From Tautonia rosea (GTDB lineage Bacteria > Planctomycetota > Planctomycetia > Isosphaerales > Isosphaeraceae): DNA of 64,000 bases. The number at the start of each line of letters is the position of its first letter. Within the stretch, counting starts at the first letter, position 1. The DNA is taken from positions 248,001-312,000 of the forward strand of contig NZ_JABBYO010000005.1 in NCBI RefSeq assembly GCF_012958305.1, in the 5' to 3' direction. The notes below the pieces were generated by a model that saw only the letters and a list, made by a program, of their open reading frames with translations, did no database searches and had not been told where the DNA came from. Position numbers and translations under genes: made by a program. Below are positions 17,686 to 26,191 of this stretch, one piece after another.

Positions 17686-18783
17686 TTATCGCTGAAAGAT
17701 CGGCAGGCAACTAAAGGGAAGTTGCAGGATGATCAGGGCCATTGCCGTTCCATAAGCCGGTCCAAACCCGTCGGACCAAGAACCATCGGGTTCCTGATCG
17801 TTGAGCAGTTCGTCTCGGATGGCGGGATACCACCGATTCCAATCATCACCACCTCGAATCCACATGGCCTGCGCCGCATAATAATGGCCATAAAAGTAAT
17901 GAGGAAGTCGGCGAAGGAAACGATCATCGGGCCGGTGTTGCTTCAGATATTCGATTCCGTCGTCCACCGCTTGATCGTTATACACGGCAGCACTGTAAAG
18001 GGCCACTACCCCTGCAGCCGAGCGCGGGAAGGCACTCGAGCCGCCTCGTAACATGTAGCGGAAGCCCCCGTCAGGGTTCTGAGCCTGATTGACGTATTCG
18101 ATGCACTCTTCGACCGTCTCCTTCGGCACGAAGAGTCCCGCGTTCCGAGCGGCTCTGAGCGCATTGATCTGACAGATCGTGACAGACAGATCCGCATCGT
18201 CCCGGACGGGCTGATAACGCCATCCACCTTCTTCATTTTGTGTGTCGATAATGAGTCGTACAGCTCGCTCTAGGATCGGGCGAAGCTCCGACCGACGGGA
18301 CATACCATACGCCTCAGCGAGAAACAACGTTGCGAACCCATGCCCATACATCGGGTTGTTGGAAGGGGGAGGACTGGAAACAAAACCCGAGGCATCGGCA
18401 CACGACATGACATACCCGAGTGCCTCATCGATGTACCTACCGTACGGACCTCGGCCCGGCGACGAGCCATTGCCCATGAAGGCCAGGCCCGCAAGACTTG
18501 AAATCGCCGCTCGATACGAACCGCTGCCATACGACCCATCGGGAGCCTGGTTCGCCCCGAGCCACGAAAGTCCATCATCGATGGCCCGGAAAGTCCGATC
18601 ATCCACCAACTCCGCCGCTCCCTCGGGCACTTCCCCGGTCCGTCCTTCCCGAAATCCCGTATCCTGGCGACCCGAAACAGACGAAAGAGGACCTGCGACC
18701 GTTGCTCCGAATCCGGAAAACGCCAGTTGCGTGAACCGACGTCGTGAGAGGCAAGAAGAACGCTTAAACGGGTGTTGCCCCAT
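17686..18783 (-). CDS. Tat-exported prenyltransferase/squalene-cyclase-fold protein
   Basis: A protein of 365 residues with a twin-arginine signal (SRRRFTQLAFSGFGAT) at residues 14-29, so export in folded form is predicted. The mature part is an alpha/alpha barrel of repeats such as GLSWLGANQAPDGSYG, LIIDTQNEEGGWRY and YVNQAQNPDGGFRY, the QW-like repeats of squalene-hopene cyclase and prenyltransferase beta subunits. The acidic DxDD cyclase motif is not seen, so a cyclase activity is unlikely. Such proteins are frequent in planctomycetes, function unknown. It sits in the MoxR/VWA cluster. Confidence 0.83.
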   Translation of the reverse strand: MGQHPFKRSSCLSRRRFTQLAFSGFGATVAGPLSSVSGRQDTGFREGRTGEVPEGAAELVDDRTFRAIDDGLSWLGANQAPDGSYGSGSYRAAISSLAGLAFMGNGSSPGRGPYGRYIDEALGYVMSCADASGFVSSPPPSNNPMYGHGFATLFLAEAYGMSRRSELRPILERAVRLIIDTQNEEGGWRYQPVRDDADLSVTICQINALRAARNAGLFVPKETVEECIEYVNQAQNPDGGFRYMLRGGSSAFPRSAAGVVALYSAAVYNDQAVDDGIEYLKQHRPDDRFLRRLPHYFYGHYYAAQAMWIRGGDDWNRWYPAIRDELLNDQEPDGSWSDGFGPAYGTAMALIILQLPFSCLPIFQR

Positions 18784-18831
18784 GGTCGGAACTCCGGAAT
18801 TATTCGAAAATCAACGGTCCCGTGGCGAAAA

Positions 18832-19710
18832 TTACCGTTCCACGCCCTTCTTGGCCACCGACAGAAAATATCGCTCAATGAGCTCGCGACGTTGATCCAG
18901 CGGCATCATGCGGCTGACGTTCCCCATGACCTCTCGGAGCGAATCCTGAAGATGGCCCCACGAATCCTTGGCGTTGACGAGCGCGGGATTCTGTTCGGGA
19001 GTTTTGGGGGGAGCGCCGGTTTGTTCGCCGTTGTTCTCGCCGTTCTGATCTTGCCCTTGGTCTTGCGGTTGCTGACCCGCCATCTCGGTCTGCTGTTGTT
19101 GCCGTTGCTGTTGTTGTTGCTGCTGTCGGATACGACGGAGGAGTTCGTCGAAGTCGCGGACAATCTGTTCCTGCTGTTCCCGGGTCTGACCCCCGGTATC
19201 GAGTTCGGAAAGGCGTTTCTCGACCTCTCGCATCTTCTCCATGGTTTCCGAAAGGGGACCACCTTCTTTGGACGCCTGCTGACGCTGGTCTTCATCCTTT
19301 GGCGGATCGATTCGACCGAGGAGTCGTCGAAGATAATCATCGAATGCCTGTTCTTCGCGATCGAGCTCACCTCGGGCCTCATCCCGAAGGCGGTCGGGTC
19401 GGTCGGGCATTGCGTCGAGTCCCAGGTCCGACGGAGCCTGGCCGTCGGCGTCGGGTCGATCAGATCGTGGACCGATGAGACCTTCGAGCAGCTTGTCAAC
19501 ATCGGCCTCATCGTCCCCGAGAGGCGTGGGAGTCGATTTCTTGTCCTCGTCACTCGCCCCCTTCACGTCTGACTTGGCCTTTTCAGAGGGTTTCGTGCCT
19601 TGCTGAATCTCGTCCAGCAGGCGATCGAGGGCATCATCCTGGGCCGATGCCGTCAGGCCGCCCCCGAGGACCAGGGCCAGCGTCAGAATTAGGAATCGAG
19701 TCGCGGGCAT
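18832..19710 (-). CDS. secreted Gln-rich coiled-coil protein
   Basis: A protein of 292 residues with a signal peptide (MPATRFLILTLALVLGGGLT, cleavage near ASAQDD). The mature protein is acidic and helical, with a poly-Gln segment (residues about 194-207, two runs of Q separated by one Arg) followed by a Gln/Asn/Gly-rich linker and a short conserved C-terminal helix. No family recognised. It follows the DUF4175-like gene by 3 bp and shares its low-complexity style, so the two products probably work together in the periplasm. Confidence 0.7.
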   Translation of the reverse strand: MPATRFLILTLALVLGGGLTASAQDDALDRLLDEIQQGTKPSEKAKSDVKGASDEDKKSTPTPLGDDEADVDKLLEGLIGPRSDRPDADGQAPSDLGLDAMPDRPDRLRDEARGELDREEQAFDDYLRRLLGRIDPPKDEDQRQQASKEGGPLSETMEKMREVEKRLSELDTGGQTREQQEQIVRDFDELLRRIRQQQQQQQRQQQQTEMAGQQPQDQGQDQNGENNGEQTGAPPKTPEQNPALVNAKDSWGHLQDSLREVMGNVSRMMPLDQRRELIERYFLSVAKKGVER

Positions 19711-19713
19711 GGG

Positions 19714-22700
19714 TCAATCCTCCAGTCCGTCGGGCCGCCGGGGACGAATAAGGTCACGAAGCAGGTCGGCGATCGTGTGCTGATCTTCTTCCAAACGAAC
19801 GAACTCCTGTTCCTGAGCCTCCGACAGTGGTTCATCACGTTGCTTGAGTTCGTCCAATTCCAGGGTGCGGAGATTGATGTCTTCCTGCATGGCTTTGAGC
19901 ATGCGAATCTGAGCCTCCGCAGGAATGCCGTCCCCCTGATTTCCCTGGCCGGGTTGCCCCTGACCGCCGCCTTGTTGCTGCTGTTGGCCGCCCTGCTCTT
20001 GATCCTCCTCATTGGGCGGATCAAGCGAGGCAACCAGCCGTTCGAGCCAGCGACTGGCATCTTCCTCGGCTCGTTGCGTCTCAGAACCCGTGTCAATCTC
20101 GCCAAGGTTCTCCGCGGCCTCTACCATCCGAGCGATCGCTCGTTCCAGGGAGAGCTTGAAGACCGGGGCACCATCCAGGCGTTCAGCCAGGGAGGCTGTT
20201 TCGTCCTTTAAGCCAGCCTGGGCACGACCAAGGTTGCGGACATCGAAGCTGTCGGCCCGGGAGAGTCGTCCGCCGCCCGCCCGTCGACGTGCTTCAAACG
20301 CTTCAGTTTCTTCGAGCAATCGCTTCTGACGATCATTGTACGCGCGAAGTTGGTCGCGAATCTTCGCAAATTGCTCCATCAGGAGGCGATCCTGGGCCTC
20401 CTGAATTGCCTGATCAGTATCGGCAATCGCCTGTTCGAGGTCTTTGAGCGCGTCTTCCTCATTGCGGATGGCGGCTTCGCCATCACCTTCATCAAGGTTC
20501 TGGCCGGCGTTCCCCATGCGAGATGCAGCTCTTGAACCGGCCCGGGCGGCCTGATCGGCTCGAAGTTTCCGAAGCTTTTGCAACTGACGGCGGAGCTCTT
20601 GCTCCAGTTGCTCCTGCTCCTTCGCAAGTTCCTGAAGGCGGGCGCGATCCGCCTCACCCCCCTGCTCTCCTCCGGCTTGTTGGCCCCCTTGAGCTTCTTC
20701 TCCGCCGGGCTGCTGACCCCCTTGGGGATTGCCCCCCTGCTGGCCTTTTTGCCCCTGAGCTTGGCGGGTCCGTTCGAGGAGATCCTCCTGACGGCGTTGA
20801 GCTTGAGCCAGTTCCGATCGGGTTTCTTGAAGTTGTTTGAGCAACCGTTCCAGATCATTTTCACGACGGTTCTTTAGGGCATCGACGAGGTCTTGCATGG
20901 CCTCGCGCCCCTTGTCTTGAGCCTGACCTGCTGGCCCCATCTGGTTTCGGCCGATCTGATCAGCCGCCTGGCCGAGTTCGGCCGCAGTGCCTTCGCGTTG
21001 AAGCTGTTGAAGGGCCTCCTTCATCGCCTCAGCCGCAAGTGGATCGCTTTCGGCCAATCCCTCGGTCAGCTCATTCATCCGATTGCTGAGATCCTGAAGT
21101 TCCCGAGAGACATCGCGTTGACGATCGGACAGATTCTGAAGGTCGGCCTTTTGTTCCGCGTTCAATTGGTCAGGCGTCTTGCCCATCAACGAGGGATCGG
21201 TGGCTCGTTGCTCGGTTTCTTTCTTTACGGAATCCTGATCATTAAGGAGCCGCTCGGCCTCGCGAGTCACTCCTCGGAGCGTTTCAAATTCGCTGAGACC
21301 CTGAAGCATCCCTTCGAGTTCTTGGGCAATCGCCTGCTGACTTTGCCGAGACTCATCGAGCGATTGGCGTGAATCAGACTCGCCGGGATCGCCTGGGTTG
21401 GAGGGTTGCGGCGCTCCCTCCGCGGCGGGAGCAGAAGGTTCGGACGGCTCGATTGGAGCGGTTTCTCCGGCAACCGCGCCATCGGCCTGACCGGCGGGAG
21501 CTTGTTCACCTCTCCGAGCATCCGGTTCGGCATCACCGGACTCTGCTCCCGGTTCACCGCCACGTCGCTGGCCTTCGAACTGCGGCTCAAGATCGCGGAT
21601 TGCCCGAGAGATTCCCTGCTCGGCCGGACGAAGATGCTCGGCTCGAATCCGATCGACAGCCGCTTTCATCTGCTGCATTTGATCGGCGACCTCCGGGTCG
21701 GACATCCGGGAGTTTTCCATATCGTCCAGGAAGCGCTGGATGCGGTCACCCAGACCGTTACCCGACTCATCGAGCCGCCCGCCAACCTGTCGCTGCATGA
21801 CGGACGCTTCTCGGAGCCGATCGCCGGTCTCTTGCTCAATCTGACCGGCAGCATCGAGTTCATTGATTGCCTCGCGGACGGGAGGCATGGCGAGTTTTTG
21901 CATCTCAAAGATCCGTTCGATTTCTTCTCGGATCTCTCGCCGACGATCATCCAGTTGTCCTCGATACTCCTCCTCGGAAATCACCCGGATTCGTACCAAT
22001 CGGCTCCGGGTCAGGTGCGGCCCTTCGTCCTCGGGGCTGCTGTAGAAGTCTCGGGCCTCTCCAGAAACCGAGATGATCGAACCAGGAGTCACGTTCAAGG
22101 GCGCAAGCTCAAGTCGATGCTCCACTTCTTGGGAAAGCGAACGGCCTCCGTCGATCGACGCTTCTGCTGTCCAGAGGGGCACAACATGGTCCTCAGCCTC
22201 AGCCGATTCAGGCTTGGTGACCGTGTAGAGCAGGCGAACCAGTTGAAGTCCGTAGTCATCCTCTGCCCTGATTCGAAGAGGAACGGTCGCCGTGACCGGA
22301 ACAGAGACATCAAATTGTGGTTCGACAATCAAGGCAAGCGGTGGTGTATCTGTGATCGTCCGGAGTTCGTAACGCGTCGCCTCGGGGTTGGAGAAGCCGT
22401 TCTGATCGCGGAGCGAGAACCAGAAAGATCCAGTTCCTTCTGCATCAATCGAGGCCAGCAATCGAGCGCCATCCTCCTGCATGGAAACCGGGATCTCAGT
22501 TGGCTCGTCATGAAGCATCAAGCGAGCGGAGCTTAATGGCTTGTTGGCCCGAGCATTGAACTGAATGACCGAGCCCTCAAGTGCTCGGATCTGGGTTTGG
22601 TCGGAGGCAAGCGTTTCCACGGCGGCCTCTCGCTCCGCATCGGTGGCGAATGGCCGGGTGTATGCCGGAGGCACAAGTTGAACCTGAACCTCATCGAGCG

Positions 22701-23643
22701 AGGGAGGTGGGACCACGGCCACATTCACCCAATCGGTGGTATCGTCTCCCGCAGTGACATAGAACCGAAACGACTGATTGACCGCATCGAGACGACCGTG
22801 AAACGTACCTTGCTCATCCGGTCGAAGAGCCGAGTTGATCGTCTCGCCATCTTCGAATCGGTAGATGATCCGCGCCGATCCGGGAGGGCGGCCTCGGAGC
22901 GCGCTGTCGAAGAGCTTCAATGGAGGGGCGACATGACTCAATACCTCAAACCATGCCCGAGGAGGCACCACGGGAAGTTCTCGACCGACACCCGCCTGGG
23001 CGGTCAGTTCGAACGGCATACCCCGGGCGAGTTTGGTCGGAGTTTCTGCGATTTCCAGTTCGGTTCGCTTGGGCCAGGCAACCTCATCGAGCAAGAAACG
23101 TCGGGCAGCAATCGACTGAAATTCTGGTGCGATGAATGTTTCGAGGAGAAGCACAGCCACGGCCCAGCCTGCAAGCGACCCAGCCAACCGCATTGGCCTC
23201 GGGTCAAGGATGGCCTGAAAATCAAGACTCTCAATGTCTCCCATCGCCTGAGTGATGGTGAGTTCCCGAAGCGCCTCAGACCCGTAACGACCATCGGCGG
23301 CATCAGAAGCGCCTCTGGCCTTGAGAAATTCAATGGTGCTTGAAAGGCGATCGTTGAGATGCGGCCATCGACGTTCAATCAGCAATGCGAGCCGGAGATC
23401 ATCGAACGGGAACAGCAACGGACGGATGAGTTCTCGCCATGCGACCAGCGCCACGACGACCCCTGCGACGACAAGCGTGACCACCCGAACGTTCCACGTG
23501 AGAGGCACAAACCAGTCGATCCAGGTCAGCGTGATGAAGGCCATGACTGCGGCAAAGATCGTCCAGCACAGGCCCCTCAAAATGAGGACCCGTCGGAGGC
23601 GACCTCGGAGCCCGGCGATTCGGTGATCGAGCGTTTCCATCAT
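19714..23643 (-). CDS. giant membrane-anchored coiled-coil protein, DUF4175-like
   Basis: A protein of 1309 residues. The N-terminus has two membrane segments (about 20-45 and 52-72) typical of the DUF4175 family, then beta-sandwich-like domains up to about residue 560. From about 570 to the end it is a long charged coiled coil with Gln/Gly/Glu-rich linkers (about 960-1000 and 1240-1265). Two Met codons at the start leave a one-residue uncertainty. It lies between the VWA/GATase-like gene and the Gln-rich secreted protein, in the same operon. Function unknown. The architecture suggests a large periplasmic scaffold or tether served by the MoxR/VWA system. Confidence 0.82.
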   Translation of the reverse strand: MMETLDHRIAGLRGRLRRVLILRGLCWTIFAAVMAFITLTWIDWFVPLTWNVRVVTLVVAGVVVALVAWRELIRPLLFPFDDLRLALLIERRWPHLNDRLSSTIEFLKARGASDAADGRYGSEALRELTITQAMGDIESLDFQAILDPRPMRLAGSLAGWAVAVLLLETFIAPEFQSIAARRFLLDEVAWPKRTELEIAETPTKLARGMPFELTAQAGVGRELPVVPPRAWFEVLSHVAPPLKLFDSALRGRPPGSARIIYRFEDGETINSALRPDEQGTFHGRLDAVNQSFRFYVTAGDDTTDWVNVAVVPPPSLDEVQVQLVPPAYTRPFATDAEREAAVETLASDQTQIRALEGSVIQFNARANKPLSSARLMLHDEPTEIPVSMQEDGARLLASIDAEGTGSFWFSLRDQNGFSNPEATRYELRTITDTPPLALIVEPQFDVSVPVTATVPLRIRAEDDYGLQLVRLLYTVTKPESAEAEDHVVPLWTAEASIDGGRSLSQEVEHRLELAPLNVTPGSIISVSGEARDFYSSPEDEGPHLTRSRLVRIRVISEEEYRGQLDDRRREIREEIERIFEMQKLAMPPVREAINELDAAGQIEQETGDRLREASVMQRQVGGRLDESGNGLGDRIQRFLDDMENSRMSDPEVADQMQQMKAAVDRIRAEHLRPAEQGISRAIRDLEPQFEGQRRGGEPGAESGDAEPDARRGEQAPAGQADGAVAGETAPIEPSEPSAPAAEGAPQPSNPGDPGESDSRQSLDESRQSQQAIAQELEGMLQGLSEFETLRGVTREAERLLNDQDSVKKETEQRATDPSLMGKTPDQLNAEQKADLQNLSDRQRDVSRELQDLSNRMNELTEGLAESDPLAAEAMKEALQQLQREGTAAELGQAADQIGRNQMGPAGQAQDKGREAMQDLVDALKNRRENDLERLLKQLQETRSELAQAQRRQEDLLERTRQAQGQKGQQGGNPQGGQQPGGEEAQGGQQAGGEQGGEADRARLQELAKEQEQLEQELRRQLQKLRKLRADQAARAGSRAASRMGNAGQNLDEGDGEAAIRNEEDALKDLEQAIADTDQAIQEAQDRLLMEQFAKIRDQLRAYNDRQKRLLEETEAFEARRRAGGGRLSRADSFDVRNLGRAQAGLKDETASLAERLDGAPVFKLSLERAIARMVEAAENLGEIDTGSETQRAEEDASRWLERLVASLDPPNEEDQEQGGQQQQQGGGQGQPGQGNQGDGIPAEAQIRMLKAMQEDINLRTLELDELKQRDEPLSEAQEQEFVRLEEDQHTIADLLRDLIRPRRPDGLED

Positions 23644-23707
23644 CTCGCCGCTCCTCTCACGTGGAGAACGTTCCGTTCCAGAAGTCCTGAACCGTTTCGT
23701 GTGATAC

Positions 23708-26131
23708 TCATATCATTTGTTTACGCTTACGCAAGACCCATTCCGTGGTCAACAGACCCAGAAACAGGGACAGCACACGCCAGTCGTTCCAGAGTGGAAT
23801 GGGTGGGTCTGTGTCGAGCGGGATCTTGCGTGCCGGTGGAAGGTCATCGAGGAGATTTTCGGCCTCAAGGATTGAACGGTACTCTCCCCCCGAGAGGGAC
23901 GCGGCCCGAATGAGTTCGGCCTTGTTGAGCTGAACACGATCGCGTTCATCGGCCGGAGGCTCGATTCGGAATTCGGCTGTTGGGATTTCCCCCTCCAGCA
24001 CTGGCGGAGGGAGCAGTCGAACGCGATAGTCCCCAGGCACCGGATTGGAGAGAATGCCCTCAAACGAGTCGGCCGAGTCCCCCGTCGATCGGAGAACCAG
24101 GCGTTCGGGTGGGCGGTCTCCTCGCTCAATCTCGACCGCGACCTCTCCCGATCGAGGGGCAAGGCCGGCGCTCAGGAACCGAGCACGCACGAGAACCGGC
24201 TGATCCGATTGATAGATTGATCGATCGGTGGCCAGTTCTGCCGGGCGGTCTCGGCTCAGACGAGAGCGAGCCATGAAGCGGATGGTCTGCACCCAAAATC
24301 GTCCGAAGTAGCGGTCTGCGGTTCCGATCCGCCAGCGCCAGGTGTCGTCCAACCCGAAGTATAGTGACTTACCTGCCCCGACAAACTGATAGGCCACCAG
24401 CGGCACGGGACCGTCTGCTCCGACCGCCGAGGGATGCTCGGCCAGGACGAAGGCAGCCGGTTGCTTCCGAGGAGACTCCAAGAACCAGTAATGAAGCGGA
24501 AGGTTTTCCCAAATTTCCACGCTCACGGCTTCTTCGTCTGCGAGCCGGAAAATGGGACTCGCGCGGCCGTCGGCGGTAAGGTTCATCCGAAACGGTTGAA
24601 CCGAATCTCCCCCCTGAAAGGGATTTCGAGCTCCTGTCAATTGTACGGGGATCAACGGCTCCAAAGGCGTCCCCTGATACGAAATCGGGTTAAAAAACTC
24701 TCCCGATGCGAAAACGAGCCCGCCCCCTTCTTCTGTAACGAAATCCGCGAGCAACTGGAGTTGTGAAGCGCTGAAGTAAAGTGGATCGGCATCCCCTAGA
24801 ATCACCACGTCGTAGCTAAAGAGGCCATCGTCTCCCTCCGTCGCCGTCGGAAAGTTCGGCAACGCCACAATGTCCTGAGCGCTGTACTCGGGGTCGGCTG
24901 TTTGCAGCACCACATGGAGTTCGATCGACTCGGGTCGGCGTTCCAGAAAGGTCTTGAGATATCGATATTCGTATCGTGGCTGTCCATCGACTAGAAGGAC
25001 CTTGATCTTGTCTTCCCTGACGGCGATCGTGCGTCGAAGGCGATTATTTTCGACCCCGTCTTCTCGAGGCTGTGCCTCGGCAACTACGACATAATCAAAC
25101 CGTCCGGTTTCCTGTGGCAGATAAACGACCTCGAACGGGACAGCCTGACCATCGGCCGGGGCTTCTACCTGCACTGAGGCCACCTCTCGACCACTGGCAA
25201 GAGCATCATCCCCCGAGTCCGGAGGAGTCTCGAACAGCCGAATAGTAATTGGCAAGCCTTCGAATCCTCGGGACGAGAGCTTGGCATCGAACCGGACGGA
25301 ATCGCCGACAAAGACCACATCATCGACCACGAGATCCGTCACAGCGAGGTCTCGCGGAGGCGTGTCATCCCCCACCCCGATGGTAAAGATGGGAACCCCT
25401 TTTCGAGCCGCCAGTGGAGCGACATCCGAAAGCGACTCCCCTCGTGTCGACTGACCATCGGTCAGGACCACGATCGCCGTAGGTGGTGCCCCCCGAAGTT
25501 CTGTCAATACCTGGCGAACCCCCGTGCCCAGTAACGATTGCTCGCCGGTCGCCTGGACCCCGTCGACCGCTGCAAGGGCCGCTTTAACATCTTCGGGATG
25601 ATCAACCTCAGCCAGCTCTCGGGCTGACCCGGCCATCAAATAGAGTCGGACCCGATGCTGATCCTGAAGCGACTCGAGCAGTGCCCCATTCTCCCGGCCG
25701 AGCCAGGATCGCACGAGCGAGAATCGGCTGACATCGGCTTGTTCGGTCTCTGCGGCAAGTTGCCCAGCGCGTTCGACGATTTCGGGGTCGGCATACTGGT
25801 CTTCACGAGCCATGCTCGCCGAGTCGTCCGCCATGATGACCAGGTAAGGCAGATCCACCCGCTCAACCACCAACACTGCCTCGGCGATCAGAAACATCGT
25901 CAGCAGAAGCAAACTGATGCGAAGGCTGGCCAGACCAAGTCGATAGAGGATCGAGCCCCCACGCTCGCTCAGGTAAAGCCGTACGATCAGGAACGTGCCG
26001 AGCAGCAGTACCAGGAGCAAAAGGCCCTGCGACCAGGGACGTTCAAAGCGAAGCAATGGCGTCAGTTCCTCTCCGGGAGCGGCCGGAGAGGCACCCATCT
26101 GAAGCGCCAGGTTGCGAAGCAGCGATTCCAT
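23708..26131 (-). CDS. membrane VWA/glutamine-amidotransferase-fold protein
   Basis: About 807 residues. Two membrane segments near residues 36-52 and 68-90 precede a von Willebrand A domain with a canonical metal-ion-dependent adhesion site (Asp102-x-Ser104-x-Ser106). After Ig-like regions there is a type 1 glutamine-amidotransferase-like fold (YRYLKTFLERRPESIELHVV, later DVVILGDADPLYFS), without an obvious catalytic Cys. The C-terminal end carries a further membrane segment. The ATG at 26131 is preferred over the GTG at 26155 because of the AAGGAAGGCAAAGGGA stretch before it. It is a standard member of planctomycete MoxR clusters and acts at the cytoplasmic membrane with its domain in the periplasm. 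Confidence 0.82.
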   Translation of the reverse strand: MESLLRNLALQMGASPAAPGEELTPLLRFERPWSQGLLLLVLLLGTFLIVRLYLSERGGSILYRLGLASLRISLLLLTMFLIAEAVLVVERVDLPYLVIMADDSASMAREDQYADPEIVERAGQLAAETEQADVSRFSLVRSWLGRENGALLESLQDQHRVRLYLMAGSARELAEVDHPEDVKAALAAVDGVQATGEQSLLGTGVRQVLTELRGAPPTAIVVLTDGQSTRGESLSDVAPLAARKGVPIFTIGVGDDTPPRDLAVTDLVVDDVVFVGDSVRFDAKLSSRGFEGLPITIRLFETPPDSGDDALASGREVASVQVEAPADGQAVPFEVVYLPQETGRFDYVVVAEAQPREDGVENNRLRRTIAVREDKIKVLLVDGQPRYEYRYLKTFLERRPESIELHVVLQTADPEYSAQDIVALPNFPTATEGDDGLFSYDVVILGDADPLYFSASQLQLLADFVTEEGGGLVFASGEFFNPISYQGTPLEPLIPVQLTGARNPFQGGDSVQPFRMNLTADGRASPIFRLADEEAVSVEIWENLPLHYWFLESPRKQPAAFVLAEHPSAVGADGPVPLVAYQFVGAGKSLYFGLDDTWRWRIGTADRYFGRFWVQTIRFMARSRLSRDRPAELATDRSIYQSDQPVLVRARFLSAGLAPRSGEVAVEIERGDRPPERLVLRSTGDSADSFEGILSNPVPGDYRVRLLPPPVLEGEIPTAEFRIEPPADERDRVQLNKAELIRAASLSGGEYRSILEAENLLDDLPPARKIPLDTDPPIPLWNDWRVLSLFLGLLTTEWVLRKRKQMI

Positions 26132-26191
26132 CGTCCCTTTGCCTTCCTTCGGCACGTTCGGTCACGGTGTGTCCCGTGCGATTCGATCCAT

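Noticed and set aside
19081-19125. Short tandem repeat or CRISPR-like array
   Set aside because: The repeated CTG/TTG units encode the poly-Gln tract of the secreted protein. No spacers or cas genes occur in the window.
21406-22536. Open frame of 376 codons on the plus strand
   Set aside because: It lies inside the DUF4175-like gene on the other strand. The protein has no recognisable features.
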